A stretch of DNA of 64,000 nucleotides from Mageeibacillus sp. (GTDB lineage Bacteria; Bacillota; Clostridia; Saccharofermentanales; Saccharofermentanaceae). The DNA lies in the NCBI GenBank assembly GCA_022484595.1, contig JAKVLB010000001.1, forward strand, positions 310,001 through 374,000. The letters are read 5' to 3'. The translations under genes were made by a program, and so were the position numbers. The notes under the pieces were generated by a model. The model saw only the letters and a list, made by a program, of their open reading frames with translations. It did no database searches and had not been told where the DNA came from. Below, piece by piece: positions 19,000-28,200 of this stretch. Positions within the stretch are counted from its first letter, which is position 1. Each line of letters starts with the position of its first letter.

Positions 19000-20667
19000 T
19001 CAGGCAAATACAAGCTTCTCAAATTTTGGCACAGGCATAGGCCTTGCATAAAAGAAACCCTGTACATAATTACAGCCTATTTTCTTGAGAAAATTCACCT
19101 GTTCTTCAGTCTCAACGCCCTCCATAATTACCGGAGTCTCAAGTTCCAGGGCAAGGTTTACCGTCGATTCGAGAATCTTGCGGCTTCGATTTCTGTCTGA
19201 CGTATCAGACAGAAATTTCATATCAATCTTAAGTACATCAACACTCACATCCTTTAGTGTGTTGAGTGAAGAATATCCGCTGCCGAAATCATCCATAAGA
19301 ATTACAAATCCCCTGCTCTGAAGCTCACTTACAACACTTGCCATTATTTCAGGGTCAGTCATGTATGCGCTCTCTGTCACTTCAAGTTCAAGAAGCTTCG
19401 GCGGTATTGAATACTTCTCGACAAGATTCTGTATAATTCTGACAATATGCGGATTATACATGTTTACGCGAGACACGTTTACGGAGACCGGCAACGGATC
19501 AATACCGCGCGCTATCCAGTCGTGAAGAAGCCTGCAGACAGTCTCCCAGACAAAGCAATCAACCTTGCATATAAAACCGTTCTGCTCAAAGACAGGTATA
19601 AACATTGCGGGCGAAAGAATTCCACGCGTCGGATGATTCCACCTTATAAGTGCTTCTGAACCCGAAGGGTAACCTCTGTTGATATCGTATTTGGGCTGAA
19701 GATAGACCTCAAACTGATTGGAATCCAGCGCATGCTGCATCTCATTAATCACCCACTGGTTCTCGAGAAGACGGCGGCTTATCTCGGGCCGGTAATATGC
19801 CAGATAATCAATAAAACTGCCTTTGCACTCCGTCGATGCCAGTTTTGCAAGCTCATACATCTTCTGAGGCTTATCCCACGGTTCCTCAACCTCATATACA
19901 CCGAATGAAGGAACGAGGCGGTACTTTTTGTTGTACACCGCAAGCTCATCAAAAGCGTTATGAGCAATCATCCCTATTTCATCCTTGAGGTCAGGCATAC
20001 AGATACAGAACGCATCTGCATTGATTCTGCCGTATATGCACGGTGGATAACGTTCAGATACGAGACGAAGCTGGTTGGCAATGGATCGGAGAAGCTTATC
20101 ACCTTCTTCCTCACCCCAGAAAGAGTTGTATGTCTGGAAATGATCAATATCGACTCTCACCATTGCGAATTTGATCTCAGGGTGGTTCGTCATAAGTTTA
20201 CCCGCTTCCGAGAAGAATGTGCTGCGGTTATAAAGACCGGTCAGCGGGTCGTGTTCGTATACATACTTCATTCTGCTTATTAGATAATACTGACTTCGAA
20301 TTATTACGTTCTTGAGCCTCGTCAGCAGCGTAGCCGGCTGATAAGGCTTTGAAATGAAATCCCATGCTCCCAGTTCAAGAACCCTTCGCTCTGTCTCATC
20401 GTCTTTATCTCCTGTTACAGCAATCAGCGGAAGCGCAGAGAAGTCAGAATCCTTAAAATATTCCAAAAACTGATAACCATCCATTACCGGCATCACAAGA
20501 TCCAGAAGTATTGCCGTTATCTCGGGACAATGTTCAAGCTTCTCGACAGCATCCGAACCATTCTCAGCTTCAATAACGTCATACTCCGGATTAAGCAGAT
20601 TAGACAGAATATCTCTGTTGATTTTCTGGTCTTCTACCACAAGAATTGTAAATTTCTCATTCTCCAT
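19000..20667 (-). CDS. Response regulator with degenerate GGDEF and intact EAL domains
   Basis: 555 residues. REC domain at 4-120 with phospho-acceptor D56 and K107. GGDEF fold at ~135-290, but the signature reads RINADAF at 214-220, so cyclase activity is unlikely. The EAL domain at ~305-550 keeps E337-A-L, DDFGSGYSS, KIDMKFL, the EGVET glutamate and QGFFYARP, so c-di-GMP hydrolysis is likely. It is the only output protein in the kinase cluster and lies 42 bp after the Hpt gene. Inference: phosphorylation by the Hpt protein changes c-di-GMP breakdown. The degenerate GGDEF may bind GTP as an activator, as in other composite proteins. Confidence 0.92.
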   Translation of the reverse strand: MENEKFTILVVEDQKINRDILSNLLNPEYDVIEAENGSDAVEKLEHCPEITAILLDLVMPVMDGYQFLEYFKDSDFSALPLIAVTGDKDDETERRVLELGAWDFISKPYQPATLLTRLKNVIIRSQYYLISRMKYVYEHDPLTGLYNRSTFFSEAGKLMTNHPEIKFAMVRVDIDHFQTYNSFWGEEEGDKLLRSIANQLRLVSERYPPCIYGRINADAFCICMPDLKDEIGMIAHNAFDELAVYNKKYRLVPSFGVYEVEEPWDKPQKMYELAKLASTECKGSFIDYLAYYRPEISRRLLENQWVINEMQHALDSNQFEVYLQPKYDINRGYPSGSEALIRWNHPTRGILSPAMFIPVFEQNGFICKVDCFVWETVCRLLHDWIARGIDPLPVSVNVSRVNMYNPHIVRIIQNLVEKYSIPPKLLELEVTESAYMTDPEIMASVVSELQSRGFVILMDDFGSGYSSLNTLKDVSVDVLKIDMKFLSDTSDRNRSRKILESTVNLALELETPVIMEGVETEEQVNFLKKIGCNYVQGFFYARPMPVPKFEKLVFA

Positions 20668-20709
20668 ATCCTTAGTCTTCTGACAGCTCCGGAACGCATC
20701 ACCGAAAAG

Positions 20710-21084
20710 TCAGGCTTCCTCCCTGTATAGTATCTGATCCAGTACAGTTTTATCACTGATCAGCTTATTGTATAGCTGTTCCGTTCCTTCCAGCGTTCCG
20801 GCCCGAAGCAGTTCAACAATCCTGCAGGTTGTCTCATACATCGGAGTAATTTCCATGTTCGCAAGAACTCCCTTGAGCATGTGTGCCGTCTCGAAACTTT
20901 CCTTAATGTAACCGTTCTTAAGCTGTGAACCAAGTTCGGTAAATCCTTTCTCTTCGTCAACTTCATAGATTAACCGGCAATAGAATGACTCATCACCCCC
21001 GAATCGCGGCATGGCACTGTCAATATCGCAGCCCCATTTCTTAAGACCTTCTATTATCTCAGTTACCCCTTCTTTTTCTCTCAT
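20710..21084 (-). CDS. Free-standing Hpt phosphotransfer protein
   Basis: 124 residues from the ATG at 21084, which has AAAGGAGG eleven bases upstream; an in-frame TTG at 21093 lies only two bases from that site. The Hpt signature ETAHMLKGVLANM places the phospho-accepting histidine at H68. The protein is a single four-helix bundle with no other domain. Hpt proteins shuttle phosphate from the receiver of a hybrid kinase to the receiver of a final regulator. It sits between a hybrid kinase (stop six bases upstream) and the REC-GGDEF-EAL protein, exactly where such a carrier is needed. Confidence 0.88.
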   Translation of the reverse strand: MREKEGVTEIIEGLKKWGCDIDSAMPRFGGDESFYCRLIYEVDEEKGFTELGSQLKNGYIKESFETAHMLKGVLANMEITPMYETTCRIVELLRAGTLEGTEQLYNKLISDKTVLDQILYREEA

Positions 21085-21089
21085 ATCTT

Positions 21090-24000
21090 TCAAGTCCTCC
21101 TTTTCATAATATATTCACGAACAGTCTCACACAGGCTTTCCGGGTCTATTGGTTTGGCTATGTGGCCGTTCATTCCCGCATCCAAACATTTCCTGACGTC
21201 TTCATCAAAAGCGTCGGCAGTCATGGCAATTATAGGAACAGTCCTGGCATCGTCCCTGTTGAGCCGCCTGATGTGTCTGGTCGCCTCGATGCCGTCCATA
21301 ATCGGCATTCTCACATCCATGAGTACAATATCATAGAAACCGTACGGTGAAGTGGCAAACTCGTTAAGTCCCCGTCTTCCGTCTTCAGCAATATTCACAA
21401 GTGCATTATTCTCGGTAAGCAGTCTCTTAACAATCTCCTGATTAAGCGGGTGGTCCTCACAAAGAAGCACATGGCAGTTTTCCGGAAGTGAAGATGACGG
21501 TGCGTTGTTCAATGACACACTGACAGCCTCCTGAGATGTAATGCAGTCAAATTCTCCGGTAATTGCAAATGACGTACCCTTGCCAAGATAGCTTTTAACG
21601 TTGACGCTGCAGTCCATAAGATCAAGCAGTTTCTTTACGATTGCAAGCCCGAGACCAGTGCCGCGCATTTCAGAACTGTCATCACGCATTTCTTGTGTAA
21701 ATGGCTCGAAAAGGTGTTTCTGAAAGTCTTCGCTCATACCGATTCCTGTATCCGCAACCGTGATTTCAACTGCCAGTCGTCCCTGCGCCGTAAGATGCTC
21801 CCTGAGCCTGAATGTCACGCTGCCGCCTTCCGGCGTGAACTTAACCGCATTTGAAAGCAGATTGAAAAACACCTGATTAAGTCTTAATGAATCCATCATC
21901 GGAATGTAATCAGTCAGCGGCTCCACATCCAATACGAATCTGATGTTCTTCTCCTTGCACAGCGGCAGTATCACAGAGCTCAGATATGCCTGAAAGTCCT
22001 GTATACGGTAAGGCTCAGGCCTGAGCTCTATTTTGCCGCTCTCGGCCTTTGTCATATCGAGCACCTCATTGATGAGACTCAGCAGGAATTTGGATGACAG
22101 ATCGATCTTGCGGAGATTATCACGCGCCTCTTCAGGCAGATCCATTTCCTGCGTCAGATAAGTCATACCGATAATTCCGTTCAGAGGGGTTCTGATATCG
22201 TGGCTCATACGCGACAGGAAGTCACTTTTCGCCGCATTTGCAGAATCGGCTGCAACTCGAAGCAGTTTCTCCTTATCCAGCTGCTTCTTGAGAGAATTCT
22301 CGAGCTCGACCTCATGGTCAACGACTCTGTACGTGGAATAGAATATATGTCCGTCAGGCCTTATCTCACGAAGTGTGCATTCTGTATTAACCCATATTAT
22401 ATTGCCGTCCGTCTGTACTATTCTGTAATTACCGCAACTGAACTTAAGAGAATTGAATCCGTCATGATACGCTTTTTTTACCCTCTCCGCATCATCCGGA
22501 TGAATCGAACCGAAAGCATCGCTTGTGTATCTGATGACAGCCGGGGCATTCTGCATCTTGCGTCTTGCTTCCGGCGAACTCGGTGTCTTAAGCCCGAAAA
22601 TTCTAAGCATCCGGTCATTCACAAATTCGACATCGACATGATTCTCATCAGGCATTCTGTGAACAGCTACACCCATACCCATAGAATCGATGATATCCTT
22701 GACATGTTCGGCCTCAACCTTTATCATTGCAGCCTCCTTCTGCTGCATGACAACTGTCTCCGTGACATCAAGCTGGAACAGAAGAATCGTATCCTTCTCA
22801 TCGTCAAGATAGTAATGCTCAATCTTGCGATACATAAACTCATTAGGATGTCCCGTATAGTGTCCGCGAAGATTGATGTCAAAGCTCTTCTTCTTCTCAA
22901 GGTTCAGAACAATATTTGATATTGTGCTCTCCTTAAGATATATATCACGGTCTTCATCAGCAATGAAAGAACCAATCGCAAACTGCCTGATATCCTCATA
23001 TCTGAAAAGATCCGGCGGATTGCGCAAAGATCTGTGGTACTTATCAAGAAGATTACTGCTCAGGTGAACAAATTCAAATCTCTGTGACTTTACATGAAGA
23101 AGAGCCACGTAATCATATTCCTGATCGCTGATAATTTTGAAGATACTGTCTCTTAAGACCTGGTGCGTAATGTCATTGGCATACGTGAAGCACTCGATAT
23201 CACCGCTGTCAGGATTCTTTATCAGTGAGAAGTAAGCCCTTACCCATGGCTTATCCTCTTCGTTGTGTCTGCTTCTGTATTCGACTGACAGCCTGGTGTC
23301 TCCGTTTTTCGCTGACTCAAGAAGAGCTTTGCGACTGAAACGGCGCTTATAGTCTTTGCGGATCTCATCGTCAGTAATCAATGTGGCCGCGCGTTCAAAG
23401 AACTCATCGGCAGTTTCAGTTGTAAGATAATTATATGTAAAATCTACCCGTGAAGTACCGCTTACAAAAGTATTCCGGGACAGGTTAATTCTGAAGCACC
23501 CCAATGAGTCCGGGTTCGTGGTCATAAGTGTCTGCACGGTTCTGCGGTATTCTTCTCTCTCCTGATGTTCCGTAGTAATATCAATTCCCACAGCATAGGC
23601 AAGAAGCGGCTTGCCGTAGTCATCATAAGTCATCGTACAGCGAATTCTCTCATAATGTTCAGGAATCCCCGGCTTGCTCTTGTAGCGGTATTCGCACTCA
23701 TAACTTGCCACACCGTCATCAAGCGCTTTATACATCCTCCTTATCTCATCCATATACTCCGCATCAACAAAACTCTCAAGCGAGTCAGGAACATTCTCTA
23801 AAATAATCGGGATTCCGTAAGTCTCTATGTCTTTTACAGCCGCCGAATTGTCAGACAGCGTGATTCTGTGCCTGCCAACATCATATACCCAGATTTTGAG
23901 ATGCCCGAGTTCAGCTGCGACCTCGTAAATCTTCTGGTTTTTGGCGCTCATTACCTCTGCATTGCGCTCCTGTGTCCTGTCCATAAGGCATGAGAACAGC

Positions 24001-25217
24001 AGCGTCTCGTCGCCGGCCTTAACAGACCTCGCCCGCATCTGATAACTTCTGGGCAATTCATTTTCGTTCCTGCGGTAATGGAAATCATAACTCACCTCGG
24101 TACCGGGTATCAGAAGACTTCTCATTTTCTTCATCATGTTGACCTTGTCATACCCGGACAGCCTCGACATCGCGATGTTGTCCGCATCTCCTGACTGCAA
24201 GTCAGATATACCGTACTGTTCACGTAACAGCGGATTGATTATCTTTGATACAGCTTTACCGTCTCTTACGCGGATCATGCTGACACCAACCGGGATATTG
24301 TTTATGACCTGTTCAAGTTCATCCCTGTGGTTTAATATTTCCTGCTCATTATTCCATCTTTCAATGGAATTGCCCGCTGCATAAGCCAGTGACAGCAGAA
24401 GATCCGCTGTCTTTCCGATAATATTGCGCCGAGGGTTGTCAACGCCGAACAAACCTATCAAACGGCCGTCACAATACATAGGCGCCACTATATAGCTCCC
24501 GATACCGTTGGCAGTCATTATGGAATATTCTTCCGGTTTGTTTTTCTGAATCTTACGTACATCGGAAACAACAAGTGCCTTCTTCTTTTTAAATCCGGGC
24601 ATCCAGTTATCGATAAGTCTGATGTCCGCTCCATGACAAAGACCATCTTTGGACCTGATGGCCGGAGAATACCATTCATAAGTACCGTGGGTATCGTTTG
24701 TTCCGTCTTCGCTTACAGGACATATGTAACAGCGATCAGCATCGTAATATTCACCGCAAAGCTTAAGACATCTGTCCAGTCTGTCGCCTATAGTACCAGT
24801 ACCGCAGACAGTCTGTATCGTCAGAATTACAAGGCGCTCGGTTGCAAGAATTGCCTTAAGTTCTGTCTCCCTTTTAACCTGTTCGGTAATATCAAGAATC
24901 CATGTGATTTTCGCATGATGACCGCTGAATACTACAATATTGTCAATACATCTCAGGTTCTTGCCAAGCTTGACATTGTATTGCTCCAGCTGACGTGTTC
25001 TGCCTTCAAAAAGGCCTGAATTTTTACAGAAGCTGCACGGAACCGACTGTCCTTCAAGAAGTTCATGACAGGTCTTTCCATAGTAATTCTCTACTTTATT
25101 AAGCTTCATGCAGGCACGGTTCATAAACAGAATTTCAAAGGTATCTATATCCGTTATCAATACAGGCATATCAAGTTCATCAAGGATTACTTTGCTGCTT
25201 ATATCAAATTCTTCCAT
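21090..25217 (-). CDS. PAS/GAF hybrid sensor histidine kinase
   Basis: 1375 residues, no clear membrane segments, so probably cytosolic. Order: PAS (~1-120), GAF (~130-310), several PAS domains (~310-1000, including PAC-like ends), short coiled coil, HisKA with SHDIRTPLNG, HATPase_c with NLLSNAVKFTPEGG, DTGIGM and GTGLGL, then a C-terminal receiver (~1248-1375) with LMDVRMPIMDG. The receiver needs an outside Hpt domain to pass phosphate on; the free Hpt gene follows directly. AAGGAG precedes the ATG. The ligand is unknown, and the GAF/PAS array suggests a small molecule, redox or haem signal. Confidence 0.93.
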   Translation of the reverse strand: MEEFDISSKVILDELDMPVLITDIDTFEILFMNRACMKLNKVENYYGKTCHELLEGQSVPCSFCKNSGLFEGRTRQLEQYNVKLGKNLRCIDNIVVFSGHHAKITWILDITEQVKRETELKAILATERLVILTIQTVCGTGTIGDRLDRCLKLCGEYYDADRCYICPVSEDGTNDTHGTYEWYSPAIRSKDGLCHGADIRLIDNWMPGFKKKKALVVSDVRKIQKNKPEEYSIMTANGIGSYIVAPMYCDGRLIGLFGVDNPRRNIIGKTADLLLSLAYAAGNSIERWNNEQEILNHRDELEQVINNIPVGVSMIRVRDGKAVSKIINPLLREQYGISDLQSGDADNIAMSRLSGYDKVNMMKKMRSLLIPGTEVSYDFHYRRNENELPRSYQMRARSVKAGDETLLFSCLMDRTQERNAEVMSAKNQKIYEVAAELGHLKIWVYDVGRHRITLSDNSAAVKDIETYGIPIILENVPDSLESFVDAEYMDEIRRMYKALDDGVASYECEYRYKSKPGIPEHYERIRCTMTYDDYGKPLLAYAVGIDITTEHQEREEYRRTVQTLMTTNPDSLGCFRINLSRNTFVSGTSRVDFTYNYLTTETADEFFERAATLITDDEIRKDYKRRFSRKALLESAKNGDTRLSVEYRSRHNEEDKPWVRAYFSLIKNPDSGDIECFTYANDITHQVLRDSIFKIISDQEYDYVALLHVKSQRFEFVHLSSNLLDKYHRSLRNPPDLFRYEDIRQFAIGSFIADEDRDIYLKESTISNIVLNLEKKKSFDINLRGHYTGHPNEFMYRKIEHYYLDDEKDTILLFQLDVTETVVMQQKEAAMIKVEAEHVKDIIDSMGMGVAVHRMPDENHVDVEFVNDRMLRIFGLKTPSSPEARRKMQNAPAVIRYTSDAFGSIHPDDAERVKKAYHDGFNSLKFSCGNYRIVQTDGNIIWVNTECTLREIRPDGHIFYSTYRVVDHEVELENSLKKQLDKEKLLRVAADSANAAKSDFLSRMSHDIRTPLNGIIGMTYLTQEMDLPEEARDNLRKIDLSSKFLLSLINEVLDMTKAESGKIELRPEPYRIQDFQAYLSSVILPLCKEKNIRFVLDVEPLTDYIPMMDSLRLNQVFFNLLSNAVKFTPEGGSVTFRLREHLTAQGRLAVEITVADTGIGMSEDFQKHLFEPFTQEMRDDSSEMRGTGLGLAIVKKLLDLMDCSVNVKSYLGKGTSFAITGEFDCITSQEAVSVSLNNAPSSSLPENCHVLLCEDHPLNQEIVKRLLTENNALVNIAEDGRRGLNEFATSPYGFYDIVLMDVRMPIMDGIEATRHIRRLNRDDARTVPIIAMTADAFDEDVRKCLDAGMNGHIAKPIDPESLCETVREYIMKRRT

Positions 25218-25265
25218 TACCTTTAACTCCTTCCGTCACCACGGGTGGTAGTGTCTTGGATTAAT

Positions 25266-28103
25266 TCACGTTGCTTTTCCGTCATCTTTCCTGTTTATCA
25301 GACTATCAAGCAGTTCAAGAAGCTTTCCGGCATCAACAGGCTTCGCGGTATGACCGTTCATACCGGCCGCAATGCACCGCTCTACATCTTCTTCATAGGC
25401 ATCGGCCGTCATGGCAATAATCGGAACTGTAACGGCATCGTTTCTGCGCAGCTGCCTTATGAATCGCGTAGCTTCATATCCATCCATCTCCGGCATATGA
25501 ATATCCATAAGTATTGCCGAATATTCACCCTCCTCCGACAGCTCAAACAGTTGTGTTCCTTTCTTTCCGTCCTCCGCGCAGATAACTTCAAATCCTTTTC
25601 CGGTGAGTATTGTTCTGGTTATCTCCGTGTTGATTCTGTTGTCTTCGATAAGCAGTACTTTCTTTCCGGAAAAATCATAGCTGTCTTCAATGCTTGCGCC
25701 TTCAACTATGTATCGCTTCTCTAAAGTAAGCGGAATCACTACCGAAGCTTCTGTTCCGATCCCCTTGTCGCTCTTGATATCGATGGTTCCGTCCATAAGT
25801 GAGACAATACGGTTGACGATATAAAGCCCGAGACCGCTGCCATCGGAATTATCCGTTTTCTGTTCATTCTCCTGCGAAAACGGCTCATATATATAAGGAA
25901 GGAATTTCTCTGATATGCCGATACCTGTATCTTTTACGGTAATCCTGATATACCAGCAGTCCTGGTTCATCTCGGAACGCTGCCGCACAGCGGTAAGTCT
26001 GACATTGCCGCCTTCAGGAGTGAACCTGACAGCATTTGTAAGCAGATTAAGGACAACATCCTGCATCTTCAGCTTGTCGACATAAGCATAGTCAAAATCC
26101 TCGAAATTGCTTTCCCATGAGAACGCGATTTTCTTATCCGCCGCCTGACTCTCGATGATCATTACTATGCCGGACAATAAATCGTTGACTCCTATCCAGT
26201 CATTATGGAGCTCCATTTTACCGTTCTCAATTCTTGACACTTCAAGAGTATCGTTGATAAGATTCATCAGCATCTCAGCTGACTTGCTCGATTTCTCGAT
26301 ATATTCCTGCTTTTTCTCAATAGAGCCGGCCTGCAGCGCGAAATTATTGAAACTGATAACACCGTTAAGCGGAGTTCTCATATCGTGGCTCATATTCGAC
26401 AGAAAATTAGATTTTGCTTCACTGGCTTTGTCGGCCCGCATCAGCGCAGATTGAAGTTCAGTATTCTTTGCTTCAATAACCTTGATATTCTTCTGCCTGA
26501 ACACCACATACGCCGACAGAAGTATAATCAAAGCAGCTGCCACTACCGCAACAACCAGAATCATAGGGTTCGCAAGAACCAGTTCCCTGAACGTCATTGA
26601 TCGTCCTATTCCTTCAGTCTGGGACAGGATGACCTCTTCGATGCTCTCGCCTCCAATGTTGTTGACTGCCTTATCCAGTATGGAAATAAGTCTGCAGTCA
26701 GACCCGTTACTCACAGCTATTGCGTAATCAATGCTGTATTGCGGCAGCAGCGTTGACTTAAGCACTCCGGTAATATCATTATTATTCATATATTGCTGAG
26801 CTGTATAATTGAGTACATAAGTAACATCTGCATCCCCGTCACGTACAGCATCAAGACATTCAGCAATTGTATCGTAGTGCATTACAGTAATGTCAGCTGT
26901 CAGTTCGTCGATAATATACGCTGCAGGATTATCGCTTGTAACAGCCGCTATGGAATGAAACGGTTCTTTGGTGCTACGTAAAGATACTGCAGACAGTGAC
27001 GCCGACAGATATGTTGAAGTAAGTTTATAGCCTAAATGTTCTGCCCTGTTATAGTCACTGTATGCGTCGAGACAGACACTTATGGAGCTGTCAGATGACA
27101 ATACACTGTCGTATTCCTGACGACTCTTCACCTCGACAATATTGAATTTAAGGCCTGTCATCTCTTCAATTTTCGCATATATTTCCGGAATTATTCCTTT
27201 GGCGACGCCCTTCTCAAAGTAGGAATAAGGCTCGTTGTCAGGTTCAACCAGGGCATTGAGTACTGTCCCGCTCTCCTCAAGTTCTCTGATATACGCCTTC
27301 TCATCAGCTGTAAGTGCTATTCCAGCATTACTGTCTGAGTAATACTTGTCCCATAGCGTATGACGCCAGTCAGACATATTGATATCCATCTGACTTATCG
27401 CATCGTTAATCTGTTCCAGAAACTCTGTATCATCTTTGCGGACCATACAATAAAAATCAGACGGATCAAATTCATCAAGAACCAGTTCATTGTCAAGCTG
27501 TCTCAGATTGCTGGACATGATTGCGTCGATGTTGTCACCGCTCTGGAGGTCATCTTCCATCTCTTCAACGGTATCATAGTATACCGGAACATATGTGAAG
27601 CCCTTCTGCCCGGCAAATTCCTCAAATTTATCATTCCTGCTGCTATCCTTGAGCAGTCCTACACGCATACCGTTATAAGATGCATAGTCACCGGCTGAAT
27701 ACCTGTCATCGCCGCTCTTAACAGTCAGTATCGCCGCGCTCGTTCCTATCGCTTTGTCCGAATAAGCGAAAAGCTGCTCACGCTCAGTAGTCTTCTGCGC
27801 GGATGTAAGCAAATCTATCTCACCGTCCGCAAGCATATCCTGCATCTGTGCCCAGCTCTTATCATATCCTACATACTCATAGGTCCAATCGCCGTATCTT
27901 GAAAGCATCTGGAGAAAATCATAACCATATCCGCTGCGGTTTCCCTGATCATCAACCATATGATAGCCGTCAAAAGCAAAGAAACCGACTTTGATTACTT
28001 TGTCGTTTCCGTTTGAGGCACATACCGTCGGAGATAATGACACAAAAAGACATGTTACAGTAATAAATGACGCAAGTAACCTGAATTTAAAACTGCTCTT
28101 CAT
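25266..28103 (-). CDS. Hybrid histidine kinase with tandem extracellular solute-binding domains
   Basis: 945 residues. A signal peptide (MKSSFKFRLLASFITVTC...) leads to two SBP_bac_3-type solute-binding domains (~35-250 and ~275-500; first begins IKVGFFAFDGYHMVDDQGN). A membrane segment at ~520-540 is followed by HisKA (SHDMRTPLNG), HATPase_c (NLLTNAVRFTPEGG, DTGIGI, GSGLGLYIV) and a receiver (LMDIHMPEMDG). BvgS-like kinases have this plan and sense small ligands, often amino acids. Unlike BvgS it lacks a terminal Hpt domain. GGAGG lies nine bases before the ATG; a GTG one codon earlier is also possible. Confidence 0.92.
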   Translation of the reverse strand: MKSSFKFRLLASFITVTCLFVSLSPTVCASNGNDKVIKVGFFAFDGYHMVDDQGNRSGYGYDFLQMLSRYGDWTYEYVGYDKSWAQMQDMLADGEIDLLTSAQKTTEREQLFAYSDKAIGTSAAILTVKSGDDRYSAGDYASYNGMRVGLLKDSSRNDKFEEFAGQKGFTYVPVYYDTVEEMEDDLQSGDNIDAIMSSNLRQLDNELVLDEFDPSDFYCMVRKDDTEFLEQINDAISQMDINMSDWRHTLWDKYYSDSNAGIALTADEKAYIRELEESGTVLNALVEPDNEPYSYFEKGVAKGIIPEIYAKIEEMTGLKFNIVEVKSRQEYDSVLSSDSSISVCLDAYSDYNRAEHLGYKLTSTYLSASLSAVSLRSTKEPFHSIAAVTSDNPAAYIIDELTADITVMHYDTIAECLDAVRDGDADVTYVLNYTAQQYMNNNDITGVLKSTLLPQYSIDYAIAVSNGSDCRLISILDKAVNNIGGESIEEVILSQTEGIGRSMTFRELVLANPMILVVAVVAAALIILLSAYVVFRQKNIKVIEAKNTELQSALMRADKASEAKSNFLSNMSHDMRTPLNGVISFNNFALQAGSIEKKQEYIEKSSKSAEMLMNLINDTLEVSRIENGKMELHNDWIGVNDLLSGIVMIIESQAADKKIAFSWESNFEDFDYAYVDKLKMQDVVLNLLTNAVRFTPEGGNVRLTAVRQRSEMNQDCWYIRITVKDTGIGISEKFLPYIYEPFSQENEQKTDNSDGSGLGLYIVNRIVSLMDGTIDIKSDKGIGTEASVVIPLTLEKRYIVEGASIEDSYDFSGKKVLLIEDNRINTEITRTILTGKGFEVICAEDGKKGTQLFELSEEGEYSAILMDIHMPEMDGYEATRFIRQLRRNDAVTVPIIAMTADAYEEDVERCIAAGMNGHTAKPVDAGKLLELLDSLINRKDDGKAT

Positions 28104-28200
28104 CACAAATCTCCTCCGCGCAAGAAAATTTCAAAAGATAATTTATAATAGCACTTACAAGTGACAGTTGCGTCTGTTCAGCATGAAGTTTTTATTATAT

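Noticed and set aside
22200-22919. 239-residue plus-strand frame
   Set aside because: It lies fully inside the PAS hybrid kinase gene on the other strand, has no ribosome binding site and reads as the antisense of PAS domains.
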